This document shows, one piece after another, positions 15,001 to 25,732 of a stretch of DNA of 64,000 nt (the stretch's first letter is position 1; each line of letters starts with the position of its first letter). A model generated the notes under the pieces. The model made no database searches, was not told the DNA's origin, and was given only the letters and a program-made list of their open reading frames with translations. Both the position numbers and the translations under genes were made by a program. The stretch is from the NCBI GenBank assembly GCA_932521025.1, contig OW051468.1, forward strand, positions 6,138,064 to 6,202,063, in the 5' to 3' direction. The DNA is from Oscheius onirici. Its lineage: Eukaryota; Nematoda; Chromadorea; Rhabditida; Rhabditidae.

Positions 15001-18000
15001 TCGCCAGCCACTGGAAGACGTGCTCAACAAGCCACGAAGAGACATTCAGCAAGCCGAAAACGATCTCCGTGATCTGACTGCTGCCAATAACACTTCTGAT
15101 GTGCTCGCTGAAAGGATTCGCAACATTCAGCGCCTCTCCGAACTCTTACATCCTCTGGAGAGTGCCTATGCTGATGTACGATTCTACGACGTCGATGCTG
15201 AACAAACGGAAAAGCAGTACAGTGACATTCTGAACGAGCTGGCTGCCGAGATTGACGACGACAAAGTCCTCCATGAATCGGCTAATCATGTCCAACAAGA
15301 ATTGGCCGCTCTACAACAACTCGTCTCACAGCCTTTGAGCAAGGACTCTATTGCCAACATTGAACAACATCAATTGCCTGCTCTCAAGGCTCAAGTAGAG
15401 ATGCTGAAGGAGAAGAACGACGATGCTGCACATGGGCGCAAACACGTAGCTGCTGATCCAGAACTGTTGGCCGGAGTACAAGAAGCTCTCGAGAACCTCG
15501 ATAGCCTGCTTGCTACAGCCAAGAACAATGCCGACCAACTGGAGAAGGACGAACTACTGATGATTCTGACTCTTAGACTGACTCAACTTCAAGAACTACC
15601 TCTTGAGCAGCTCTCCGATGTCCAGATCCAACAGCTTGACAGTGAACTTTCCCAGCTTGCCAATGCCGATGAGCTTCGTGAGAAGTTGGATTCTCTTCGA
15701 AAAGCCAAGGAACAACAGCAAATTGCTCTTGATGAAGCCACCAAACAACTGGAAGCTATCGAGAAGGAGCTTGCCGAGCTTGCCGGACCATCTACTGAGC
15801 AGAAGAAAGCCAAGAAGGGCAAAGGCAAGAAGCAAAAGTCAACTGAAGCTGAAGAAGATCTGCCTGCCCTTGAGGATCGTCTACACAAGGCCAACGAGCT
15901 TTCGGACCGTCTACTTGCTGTGACACCTGTTCCTGACACGAGCCGAGTCGATGAAGCTCGCAGAAAGATCGACGAGATCACCGACAAGACCAAGCAAGAA
16001 GTTGAAAAGAAGAAGTCAGACGAAGCTGAGAAGAAGAAGGCTACTGAAGCATTGGATGAACTTGAACAAGCTGTTATTTCCGCTGAATCAAGTCTCCAAG
16101 CTGCTGACTCCGTCCAGAAACTTCAAGATCTCAAGAAGAACACAATTCCTGCTGTTGCTGCCAAGTTGGAAGCAGTAGGAGATCTGACATCTGCCGAACT
16201 TCGAGATCGTAAAGATGCTCTGGCTAAGAAGTCTGTCGAAATCAACAAGACCCTTGATGGCAAGCTCCAGAAGGCTCTGGATGAACAGAAGAAGACCGAT
16301 GATCTGACCGCTCTTCTCGATGAGAAGAAGAACCAACTGGACAGCATTACCGAGAAACTCCAAGCTGCACAGCCTCTTGCTGATGTTGATCATGAATTGG
16401 CACAGCTCAAGACTATCAATGAGGAGATTGCTCAAATCGAACTTCCTCAACAGCTGGCTCGAACTGCTAATGACATCAAGCAGAAGACCAAGGAGCTGGC
16501 CACGCCGCTGGAGAAGATTCTGCCCAAGGAAAAGGCACTTCGAGAAGACAACAAGAATCTGAAGACACAGCTGGAACAGCTGTCATCCGCTCTGAATGCC
16601 GTTGACACGACTGCTCCTGAGACTCAACAGCCTGTTGTCGATCAGCTTCTGTCTCAACTCACACAACTACAACATGTTGTGACGGAACACCAGCAACGCC
16701 TGGATCAGCATAGTCCGCTCGTCAGTGACAGCGATCTTGACAAGAACCTTGCTGACAGCCTACCTGCTCTGTTGAAGAAGGCGGATGAGCAGAAGAAGAC
16801 CATTGATGAAGCTGTCCAAGTGAACACGCTTGCGCCCGAGATCAAGCTCATCAGTGCCGAACTACAGCAACGCCCAGAAGCCATTCCTGAGAATCTGGAT
16901 GAACAACAAGCTGCCTTGGAAGATCTTGGTGCACGTAAGGCACGCCTTGAAGCTCTTATGCATGACATCCCCGAAGGAGCACAAGGTGACGAACTTCGCG
17001 AGAAGAGCCAATGGGATCTGTCAAGACTCAAGGATCTATTGAATCAGCTGGGAGCCAAGGTTGGTGACAAGCTGGCTGCTCTGGCTGCTTTCAACACGAC
17101 TCGCAAGGATGCTGAAGACAATCTACTTGCCATCACATCTCGCTTAGAGACTGGAAAGACTGCTGAAGATGTCATCGATCAGCTCAGAAGAGACGAAGAA
17201 GCTCTGATGAAGCTGCGCCAATCTGTTTCTACTACTGACCGAGCTGCTCTTGATGAGCCACAGGCCAGAGAATACGATAACCTCATCGCTCGTCTCGAAA
17301 AGGCAGAAGATCTGCTCAAGGTTGGTTATTTTCTATTTGACTTTTCTAATCATGAATATTTTCAGCAACGTCGTGCCGCTGCCGAAGATGAATTGCAGAA
17401 GCTGAAGACTACTGAGGAATTGCACAAGAAGACCATTCCTGCTCAGTCTCGCCTCGCACAGCTCATTTCCGAAGCTGACAATCTGCTCAACGATCCAGAA
17501 GGCGTTCCTTCGCAGTATCAACCACTAGGAGATGACTTGCGCAGAGAAATTGCCATTGCTCAGGATATCATCAATGGAGCTCCAGCTGACGATGAAACTG
17601 TTCGATCTTTGGAAGAAGCAAACAAAACTGCCGAAGAACTGACTCCTATTCTTTGGGACAGAGCTGCTTATTGGGAAGAATTTGTGACTGCCCGAAATGA
17701 GACCGATGCCGAACTGGAAAGACTTCGCCAGCCACTGGAAGACGTGCTCAACAAGCCACGAAGAGACATTCAGCAAGCCGAAAACGATCTCCGTGATCTG
17801 ACTGCTGCCAATAACACTTCTGATGTGCTCGCTGAAAGGATTCGCAACATTCAGCGCCTCTCCGAACTCTTACATCCTCTGGAGAGTGCCTATGCTGATG
17901 TACGATTCTACGACGTCGATGCTGAACAAACGGAAAAGCAGTACAGTGACATTCTGAACGAGCTGGCTGCCGAGATTGACGACGACAAAGTCCTCCATGA

Positions 18001-20329
18001 ATCGGCTAATCATGTCCAACAAGAATTGGCCGCTCTACAACAACTCGTCTCACAGCCTTTGAGCAAGGACTCTATTGCCAACATTGAACAACATCAATTG
18101 CCTGCTCTCAAGGCTCAAGTAGAGATGCTGAAGGAGAAGAACGACGATGCTGCACATGGGCGCAAACACGTAGCTGCTGATCCAGAACTGTTGGCCGGAG
18201 TACAAGAAGCTCTCGAGAACCTCGATAGCCTGCTTGCTACAGCCAAGAACAATGCCGACCAACTGGAGAAGGACGAACTACTGATGATTCTGACTCTTAG
18301 ACTGACTCAACTTCAAGAACTACCTCTTGAGCAGCTCTCCGATGTCCAGATCCAACAGCTTGACAGTGAACTTTCCCAGCTTGCCAATGCCGATGAGCTT
18401 CGTGAGAAGTTGGATTCTCTTCGAAAAGCCAAGGAACAACAGCAAATTGCTCTTGATGAAGCCACCAAACAACTGGAAGCTATCGAGAAGGAGCTTGCCG
18501 AGCTTGCCGGACCATCTACTGAGCAGAAGAAAGCCAAGAAGGGCAAAGGCAAGAAGCAAAAGTCAACTGAAGCTGAAGAAGATCTGCCTGCCCTTGAGGA
18601 TCGTCTACACAAGGCCAACGAGCTTTCGGACCGTCTACTTGCTGTGACACCTGTTCCTGACACGAGCCGAGTCGATGAAGCTCGCAGAAAGATCGACGAG
18701 ATCACCGACAAGACCAAGCAAGAAGTTGAAAAGAAGAAGTCAGACGAAGCTGAGAAGAAGAAGGCTACTGAAGCATTGGATGAACTTGAACAAGCTGTTA
18801 TTTCCGCTGAATCAAGTCTCCAAGCTGCTGACTCCGTCCAGAAACTTCAAGATCTCAAGAAGAACACAATTCCTGCTGTTGCTGCCAAGTTGGAAGCAGT
18901 AGGAGATCTGACATCTGCCGAACTTCGAGATCGTAAAGATGCTCTGGCTAAGAAGTCTGTCGAAATCAACAAGACCCTTGATGGCAAGCTCCAGAAGGCT
19001 CTGGATGAACAGAAGAAGACCGATGATCTGACCGCTCTTCTCGATGAGAAGAAGAACCAACTGGACAGCATTACCGAGAAACTCCAAGCTGCACAGCCTC
19101 TTGCTGATGTTGATCATGAATTGGCACAGCTCAAGACTATCAATGAGGAGATTGCTCAAATCGAACTTCCTCAACAGCTGGCTCGAACTGCTAATGACAT
19201 CAAGCAGAAGACCAAGGAGCTGGCCACGCCGCTGGAGAAGATTCTGCCCAAGGAAAAGGCACTTCGAGAAGACAACAAGAATCTGAAGACACAGCTGGAA
19301 CAGCTGTCATCCGCTCTGAATGCCGTTGACACGACTGCTCCTGAGACTCAACAGCCTGTTGTCGATCAGCTTCTGTCTCAACTCACACAACTACAACATG
19401 TTGTGACGGAACACCAGCAACGCCTGGATCAGCATAGTCCGCTCGTCAGTGACAGCGATCTTGACAAGAACCTTGCTGACAGCCTACCTGCTCTGTTGAA
19501 GAAGGCGGATGAGCAGAAGAAGACCATTGATGAAGCTGTCCAAGTGAACACGCTTGCGCCCGAGATCAAGCTCATCAGTGCCGAACTACAGCAACGCCCA
19601 GAAGCCATTCCTGAGAATCTGGATGAACAACAAGCTGCCTTGGAAGATCTTGGTGCACGTAAGGCACGCCTTGAAGCTCTTATGCATGACATCCCCGAAG
19701 GAGCACAAGGTGACGAACTTCGCGAGAAGAGCCAATGGGATCTGTCAAGACTCAAGGATCTATTGAATCAGCTGGGAGCCAAGGTTGGTGACAAGCTGGC
19801 TGCTCTGGCTGCTTTCAACACGACTCGCAAGGATGCTGAAGACAATCTACTTGCCATCACATCTCGCTTAGAGACTGGAAAGACTGCTGAAGATGTCATC
19901 GATCAGCTCAGAAGAGACGAAGAAGCTCTGATGAAGCTGCGCCAATCTGTTTCTACTACTGACCGAGCTGCTCTTGATGAGCCACAGGCCAGAGAATACG
20001 ATAACCTCATCGCTCGTCTCGAAAAGGCAGAAGATCTGCTCAAGGTTGGTTATTTTCTATTTGACTTTTCTAATCATGAATATTTTCAGCAACGTCGTGC
20101 CGCTGCCGAAGATGAATTGCAGAAGCTGAAGACTACTGAGGAATTGCACAAGAAGACCATTCCTGCTCAGTCTCGCCTCGCACAGCTCATTTCCGAAGCT
20201 GACAATCTGCTCAACGATCCAGAAGGCGTTCCTTCGCAGTATCAACCACTAGGAGATGACTTGCGCAGAGAAATTGCCATTGCTCAGGATATCATCAATG
20301 GAGCTCCAGCTGACGATGAAACTGTTCGA
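1..20329 (+). repeat. 2,724-bp near-identical coding tandem repeat, 7.46 copies
   Basis: Units begin at 1, 2725, 5449, 8173, 10897, 13621, 16345 and 19069. The last is cut at 20329, where the sequence abruptly diverges. Each unit is 908 codons as genomic sequence, or 893 codons if the 45-bp intron is removed. I found one difference between copies: ACT to GCT (Thr to Ala) at 6746 (copy 3) and 14918 (copy 6). The frames I compared are otherwise identical, silent sites and intron included. C. elegans ANC-1 is known to carry about six repeats of roughly 900 residues, so the architecture is expected. The exact copy number in an assembly may be under- or over-estimated. Confidence 0.95.
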
Positions 20330-21568
20330 CGACTTGACGAACTTGTAAAAGCTGCAAACGTTTTGCTTCCGGCTATTGAAAACAAGGCTGAAATTTGGGC
20401 CGAGTTTTGTGCACTTCGTGATGAGAGTTTTGAGCTTTTGGATCATGTTACTACAGCGGTAGCACAATCCGAGATGCCTAGATTGACGACCGTCGGCATT
20501 TGCAACGATCTGCTCGAAAGACTCAAGGTATATTAATGATAAACCTGGTTAAAGACGTTTTCAGAATCTTTACGACAATGTAGAAGACCTTCGTCAAAGA
20601 GATCATCAACTCAGTGGTATTTCAGACTACCTGCTACATAATATCGCTACCCAAGAATCGAGATTCTTATCTGTTGATGTGGAAAGAATTAGCCGGCAGT
20701 ATGAGGTTTGTTTCGCTTCACTATAATTGTATCGTTTTGTCCTTAGGAATTAATGCAACAATTGAACGATGAGATTGATACTGAGCTTAACCTAGCTCGT
20801 ACCTTGGACATTCTTCGTTCAGAACTAACACAGTGTTCTGAAGAAATTGAAGGTTACCAAAGAATACGACGAGACAGAATGGTAATTTTTTTAACTTGAA
20901 GATAATATATATTTTTGTTTCAGAGCCAAGAGTCTCTCTTGAATGACATAATTGCCCACATTGAAAACCAGAAAGTTATTGTTGAGCGGAGTGCAGCTGG
21001 TCGCCGTTTTGTGGAAAGCAGCACTTCTACAGAATTGGACAGTCTGCTACAGAGAGCTCATGAACTTGTGGAGCAACTACGAAACATTCCTGAATCTAGT
21101 GGTCCTAATGACGATAAGGACGAAGAATATGACGTGGACGCCGCAGCTAAAGTTCTCGCTGCACTCTATCCGAACGAGAGTCCGTATGATGTGCTGCAAC
21201 AACACGGCATAGACGGAATACAGTCCGATTCAGATTCAAAAAGCGAGTTTGATTCACTTGACGGGTCATCTGATGGGATCCTCTCTCCCCTGCCAGATGA
21301 TATGCCGTCTTCCATTCCTCCAGCTCAACTTAGACGACAACGCTCACGATGGAGACGGGTTCTTAGAACAGCTTTGCCCCTACAGGTAAGCACGTTTTTT
21401 TTATAAACAACTATATGTTTCAACTTTCAGGCAATGCTGGTTCTACTTCTTGGAGCCGCATGTTTGGTTCCTTCGTGCGATGATGAGTACTGTTGCCAGC
21501 TATTAAATTCTTTCGCTCGAAGCTTCGATCCATCTCTGGAATTTGTGAATGGTCCTCCCCCCTTCTAA
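1..21568 (+). CDS. anc-1: ANC-1 giant nesprin (KASH protein), 5' end outside window
   Basis: Outer-nuclear-membrane protein that ties nuclei to actin through the LINC complex. The window opens inside the coding sequence (codons start at position 2) and reads in frame through 7.5 copies of a long, charged, coiled-coil/spectrin-like unit. Introns then follow at 20528-20564, 20706-20746, 20882-20923 and 21386-21430, all phase 0. The last exons encode a hydrophobic segment (AMLVLLLLGAACLVP) and a short lumenal tail ending NGPPPF, with stop TAA at 21566-21568. A membrane span plus a short tail ending in PPPF/PPPx is the KASH signature, and this tail looks like that of C. elegans ANC-1 as I remember it. 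A possible AATAAA polyadenylation signal lies near 21628. Each repeat also holds an intron-like 45-bp insert listed separately. The N-terminal actin-binding CH domains would lie upstream, outside the window. Confidence 0.95.
977..1021 (+). other. 45-bp in-frame, stop-free intron in each anc-1 repeat (8 copies)
   Basis: The sequence runs CTCAAG, then GTTGGT, through AATATTTTCAG, then CAACG. It has a GT donor and a strong nematode acceptor, phase 0, length 45 (15 codons) and no stop. If translated it would insert an aromatic-rich peptide (VGYFLFDFSNHEYFQ) into a polar coiled coil, which argues that it is spliced out. Copies start at 977, 3701, 6425, 9149, 11873, 14597, 17321 and 20045. Gene callers will tend to read straight through it. 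Confidence 0.85.
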
Positions 21569-22194
21569 ATTCCATGTGATTCCAATCATGCATTCCGATT
21601 AATTGTTGATTTGTATAAAAGATGTTTAATAAATTAGTTGATCTTTTGTTTTTGTAGTTAGTGTAAAGATATCACAAGTGGAGAAGGACATTTTAAAGAA
21701 CGATAAAAAAAACTTTCCACTAACCTGGTAAAGTGGAATCCATTTTTTTGCATTCGAAGCTACCGTCCATTGCTGTGCGATACTGTTCTGATTGCACAAG
21801 TCGTCTAAAAAAGATAACAATTAATACGTTGCATCTAATTATAAAAAAGTAGGTAACGACATCAAAGCCACAAAACTAATAGATAAAAATATATAGCTAT
21901 ATATGTTGCAGTTCAAATTGAAATGAACTAGTTCAAATTGATTTTTCGCATTGAACTAGTGTAAATTGATTTCAACTAATTCAAATTGATTTTTATTTCT
22001 TTCTCATTTTTCTGGGCCTTTTTTTATTCATTTTTTCAATATTTTATGTAAATTTTTATTTTTCCTTCTAAAATCTCAAGTTTTCGAGCATTTTGACTCC
22101 AAAACGACCTCTGACGGAATCTTACACGTTTGTCTGAGGCAAAGTTTATTGAAGACAACCAAAACAATCAACAACGACGAGCAACAACAACAAA
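21569..22194. other. AT-rich spacer with TTCAAATTGA-like direct repeats
   Basis: This is the anc-1 3' flank. Around 21905-22000 there are several imperfect copies of a TTCAAATTGA/GAACTAG motif. I see no convincing coding sequence. Near 22145 TTTATT occurs, which on the minus strand is AATAAA, a possible poly(A) signal for the minus-strand fragment next to it. Confidence 0.5.
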
Positions 22195-22383
22195 CTACTT
22201 ATTGCAACATTTAGAGTTTGCCTTATGGCAGCGGGAGTTGCATTGAAGATTTTTTCTTTTGCAGGAGCACTTCTTCGTGTCGCAAAATGTAGAACAGGAG
22301 CAGAGTGTTACTCCTTGGCCACCAGTAATAGAATCTTGGGCGACATTTGCTCGGAAGGACGAAATGTTGGAATTAGGAACCTC
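22195..22383 (-). pseudogene. Fragment of Cys-rich C-terminus, KRBA2/integrase-type transposon protein
   Basis: On the minus strand there is an open stretch of about 62 codons ending at TAG (22195-22197). It contains GGQGVTLCSCSTFCD, then KKCSCKRKNLQCNSRCH, ending in CCNK. A C-x-C-x-C array after a GGQG turn, closed by CNSRCH, resembles the C-terminal tail of KRBA2-like proteins derived from transposon integrases, which are common in invertebrate genomes. A TAA in the same frame at 22384-22386 closes it upstream, so no integrase core is attached. It is either a decayed fragment or a last exon whose upstream exons I cannot find. The family call rests on my memory of the motif. Confidence 0.45.
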
Positions 22384-22386
22384 TTA

Positions 22387-24312
22387 AGTTGATACAAATC
22401 TTTCAGAAGTTGGATTCAGTTGGTTTCTTGAAAACCAATTGGGCAGAATTCCGTTCTTCGTACCAATTCTAAACAATATGTTGTACAAACATTTCGAAGA
22501 GACGAACCGATAGAAACAATTCTTCTCTTCTAAAACCACAGCAATTATACTGCGAGGACCAATTTTTGGTCTATCGACGTCTGGGATTGACACCAGAATC
22601 CACAAAGAGAAGGCGCTATTGCAAGCTGTCGAAAATGGAAGAAGCCTGAAGAAGTCTATCCGGACGAATGCCATATACAGACCTCGCTTGGTAACAGGAA
22701 ATCCTATCAGTCAATCCGATACTGAGAAAACGATCGCAACATTCTTCAACGATGTCTATGAATCCAAAACACACGTTTGACAGTCTTTGAATGTATACGA
22801 CCACGAGGGTCTGCCACCTGTCGAACTGGATGAAGTGATATTTGCAATGCGAAGTATTTGGAAGAGCGGAGCCGGTCTTGATGGTCTTACCCCCCAGATG
22901 CTCTCCCTTGGATGTCAACAGCTTGCTCCTCTCTACTGCAAACTGATCAATTACATGCTGAATGGAGATCAGATACCTGAAACGTTGACCGATGCTTCCA
23001 TAACACTGCTACAAAAGAAAGGTGGAAATTCTGGTGATCCCAACTCTCTTCGACCAATTTCGCTGTTACAATGCTCGCAAAAGATTGTCTCTCGTGTGAT
23101 TCTCAGCAGAATTGAAAGTACATTGGAGGAAACCGAAGCAAATTGGCAAACTGGATTTCGGGAGAGGCATTGTACACTGGACAACCTTCATGATCTCAAA
23201 ATGGTCATACAAAAAAGCCACGAACATCAACTTCCATTATATCTGGCATTTTTGGACTGCAAAAAGGCTTTTGACTCAGTTGAATGGAACGCCGTTTGGA
23301 ATAGCCTAAGAGAGAAGGGAGTTCATGGGAAATTGATACATCTTCTGGAACGCTCTTACAACAACTCTAAAAGCTTTCTAAATATCAACGGCAACATGGT
23401 GGAAATAGCTATCTAAAGGGGAGTGCGGCAGGGAGACGTAATTTCGCCTCGGCTCTTTAATGCTGTGCTACAATATGCCATTTCCAAAATCGACTGGAAC
23501 GATGACAGAATCAGAGTGAATGGATCACGACTAACAATGCTAGCCTTTGCGGATGACATTGTTTTGTTGTCACGAACTCGACTAGAAATTGAAAGATTGC
23601 TGTCTAAAGCGGTTACTGCTCTCCGAACAGTTGGACTTGAACTCAATGAGAGGAAGACGGTGTTAATGACAAGCACTCAGTCCAAGAGGCCCATTATCTC
23701 ACATAACAAGACGCTGAACTTCGTGGAATCCTTCATCTATCTGGGATCCAGAATCGCCATTCCTTCAGTGGACACAGTGGAAGTCAGAAGAAGATGTGCA
23801 CTCGGTCATGCTGCATTCAACAAAATGAAGCCACTCCTCTGCAGTCGTCTTCTCAGGATGAACCAGAAACGCAAGCTCTTTGAGATGTGCATTTCACCAG
23901 TAGTTCTGTATGGCTGTGAAAGCTGGGCGTTGAAAACTGACGACGAAAGAATCCTACAAGTGTGTCAACGTCTTATGGAGCGCAGAATGTTAGGAATCAC
24001 TCAACTGGACAGATGGAACAATGACCGGCTGAGACAAGTGACGGGTCTGAAAGATTGGAAACAGGCTGCCCAGATGAACAAGTTGAAATGGGCAAGAAAG
24101 ATAAGCCTAAAAGGACACGATGATTGGGCGAGGATTTGCTCGGAATGGACTCCTTTAGAAGGAAAAAGAAGGCCGGGCAGACAGCATGTACGATGGGAAG
24201 ATAGCTTGAGGCTCGACAACCAAGTTTTTTGGAGATGGCACGAGATCAAATGGGAGGCTGCTAGAAGAGAGGCTCTAGCGATGAACGCTTGATAAGCAAA
24301 TAAATAAATAAA
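22387..24312 (+). mobile_element. 5'-truncated RTE-clade non-LTR retrotransposon
   Basis: A reverse-transcriptase frame runs from about 22562 to 24292 and is interrupted by TGA at 22778-22780 and TAA at 23414-23416. The RT palm motifs are present: FLDCKKAFDSVEW, GVRQGDVISP and FADDIVLLS. The thumb and C-terminal region contains YGCESWAL and MERRMLGI, followed by a basic Arg/Trp-rich tail, an arrangement typical of the RTE/BovB clade. The apurinic endonuclease domain that should precede the RT is missing, so the copy is 5' truncated, as is usual for target-primed insertion. The 3' end carries a short AAATAAATAAATAAA tail (24297-24312), again typical of RTE elements. The stops make this copy inactive. 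The exact 5' border is uncertain. Confidence 0.85.
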
Positions 24313-25379
24313 CACTGTGAGAAAATTGTCTGATAAGCCAAAACTACCATGGCCGCCTTGTGAAATTATCAAAACATAGAGTCAGGGTAACCGGTAAAGG
24401 ATAAAAAGGGACCGGTTGATCGGTATAAGATCAGAGAGGGATCAGATAGCCGGAAAAGGGATCAGAAGAATTTCGTTGACTACGGAAGGTAACTATTGCC
24501 CCCAACCCCTAACTTTTGGCGGTCCTAGTGCATAAAGACCGGGCTTAACCTTTTTTCCGTTCCTTCTCACGGAGAGTAGAGTGTTCTTTTATTTAAAAAG
24601 TGAAAGAACCTAAATTGACCTCTCATTGTCAGAGTTGTTTTCAGAAGCCCAAAACAGCGATCATTTGTATTGTGTTTGTCCTAAATTGCTCTGTGCCATA
24701 TTTTTTCGATAACTTAAAGTTTTGAAAGGAACTGTCACTTGGTTGTATCAAGGTTTACTCCTTCTACCAGGAAAACTGTTCCAGAGATAGAGAAGTTTGC
24801 GGGACCAATATAATTAACGGTGCAAATTTTTCCCAATAGTAAAATTTTAATAGATTTCTCTCTACGCTCTGATCTAAGAAACTGTGACTGTTTTTCTCCG
24901 ATTAGAAGTAAACACCGGTAGAAAAAACAGTTAAACCTCTTTGCTCTCATTAGGCGATAGACTGTCTTTCCGTCGGTTTAATAACTGATGGTTACTGTAG
25001 AATTAGGAACGACAGATCAGTCAGGCTGCAGCTTACTGTCGCCACTCACAATCAGAACTGTTAATATAGCGGCACGCAGCTTCATAGCCTGTTTTCATAA
25101 TGATGTCTTGATCGAACAGAGTTGCGATGTTCTACAAAGTTGTTGCGCTCGCTTTGCTCTACAACTTTAAAACCACTTCTTCGCCTTGAAAACAGCGGAA
25201 TAAGATCTTCTTCAAAACACCACTTTTCAATAAAGAATACAATCGAAACCAGCATTTTTATCGTTGAAATTCTTCTTAGCCATCTCTGTTTGCATCTCAA
25301 TAATCGAAAAAAGAGAGAATGGAACGGGGAAGCACATTTTTCAACACCGCAGCGCGCTCTCCACGCTGTTTACAAGGCT

Positions 25380-25500
25380 TGCCCGGCCGGGCAGAAGTGT
25401 GCCCGGGTAATCGCCTACCCGAGCAGTTTTGCCTCGCGGGCAGTAGCGGGCACACATTGCCCGGGCAACATGCCGCCCGGGCATGTGCCCGGGCATTTCG
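25380..25500. repeat. GC-rich cluster of CCCGGG/GCCCGGGC palindromes
   Basis: Within about 120 bp of otherwise AT-leaning spacer there are repeated GCCCGG, GCCCGGGC and GCGGGC blocks, several of them self-complementary. Base composition is very unlike the flanks. The frames crossing it are not convincing protein. Confidence 0.6.
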
Positions 25501-25710
25501 TGCCTACGGCCACAGTTTATGTTTTGCCTATCTATTTCCCACGATAAGGCTTTTGTTGAGAGATTGCACAATTACCTACTGCGCTTGTGTTAAAGGGCGG
25601 CTAGTTTCTGCGCTCTCAGTGAGTACGAGCTGAAAAACATACTGAATTTTCTCATTCCATTTTGGTTTCTTATTTAAAGCGTTTCCCTTTTTGTTTCTAT
25701 CAAAAGGGTA

Positions 25711-25732
25711 TTTCTTTTCAGTTTTTTATCTA
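25711..25732 (+). promoter_or_regulatory. Candidate trans-splice acceptor of vps-15
   Basis: TTTCTTTTCAG ends at 25721, 11 bases before the ATG at 25733. A strong acceptor with no coding exon before it and a very short leader fits SL trans-splicing of the vps-15 mRNA. Confidence 0.5.

Larger units (their letters stand above)
24313..25732. other. Spacer between retroelement and vps-15
   Basis: I see no credible gene here. The content includes a CCGGT-rich stretch at 24390-24470, a hairpin-like TTCTACAAAGTTG...CAACTTT near 25130-25168, and the CCCGGG patch listed separately. A TTTCTTTTCAG acceptor at 25711-25721 leads into vps-15. Confidence 0.4.

Noticed and set aside
361-19766. Repeated 60-134-codon frames on both strands of the anc-1 array
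   Set aside because: They recur with the 2,724-bp period, lie wholly inside the coding repeat and have Ser/Arg-rich shadow composition.
1-20329. CRISPR-like or satellite array
   Set aside because: The units are 2.7 kb, coding and in one frame. This is a protein repeat, not spacers or satellite DNA.
53-20536. A single uninterrupted 6,827-residue open frame
   Set aside because: It reads through the eight 45-bp intron-like inserts and ends in the first tail intron, so it is not the true exon structure.
25319-25633. A 104-codon frame across the CCCGGG patch
   Set aside because: It is open only because the GC-rich repeat lacks stops. There is no domain, splice signal or sensible start.
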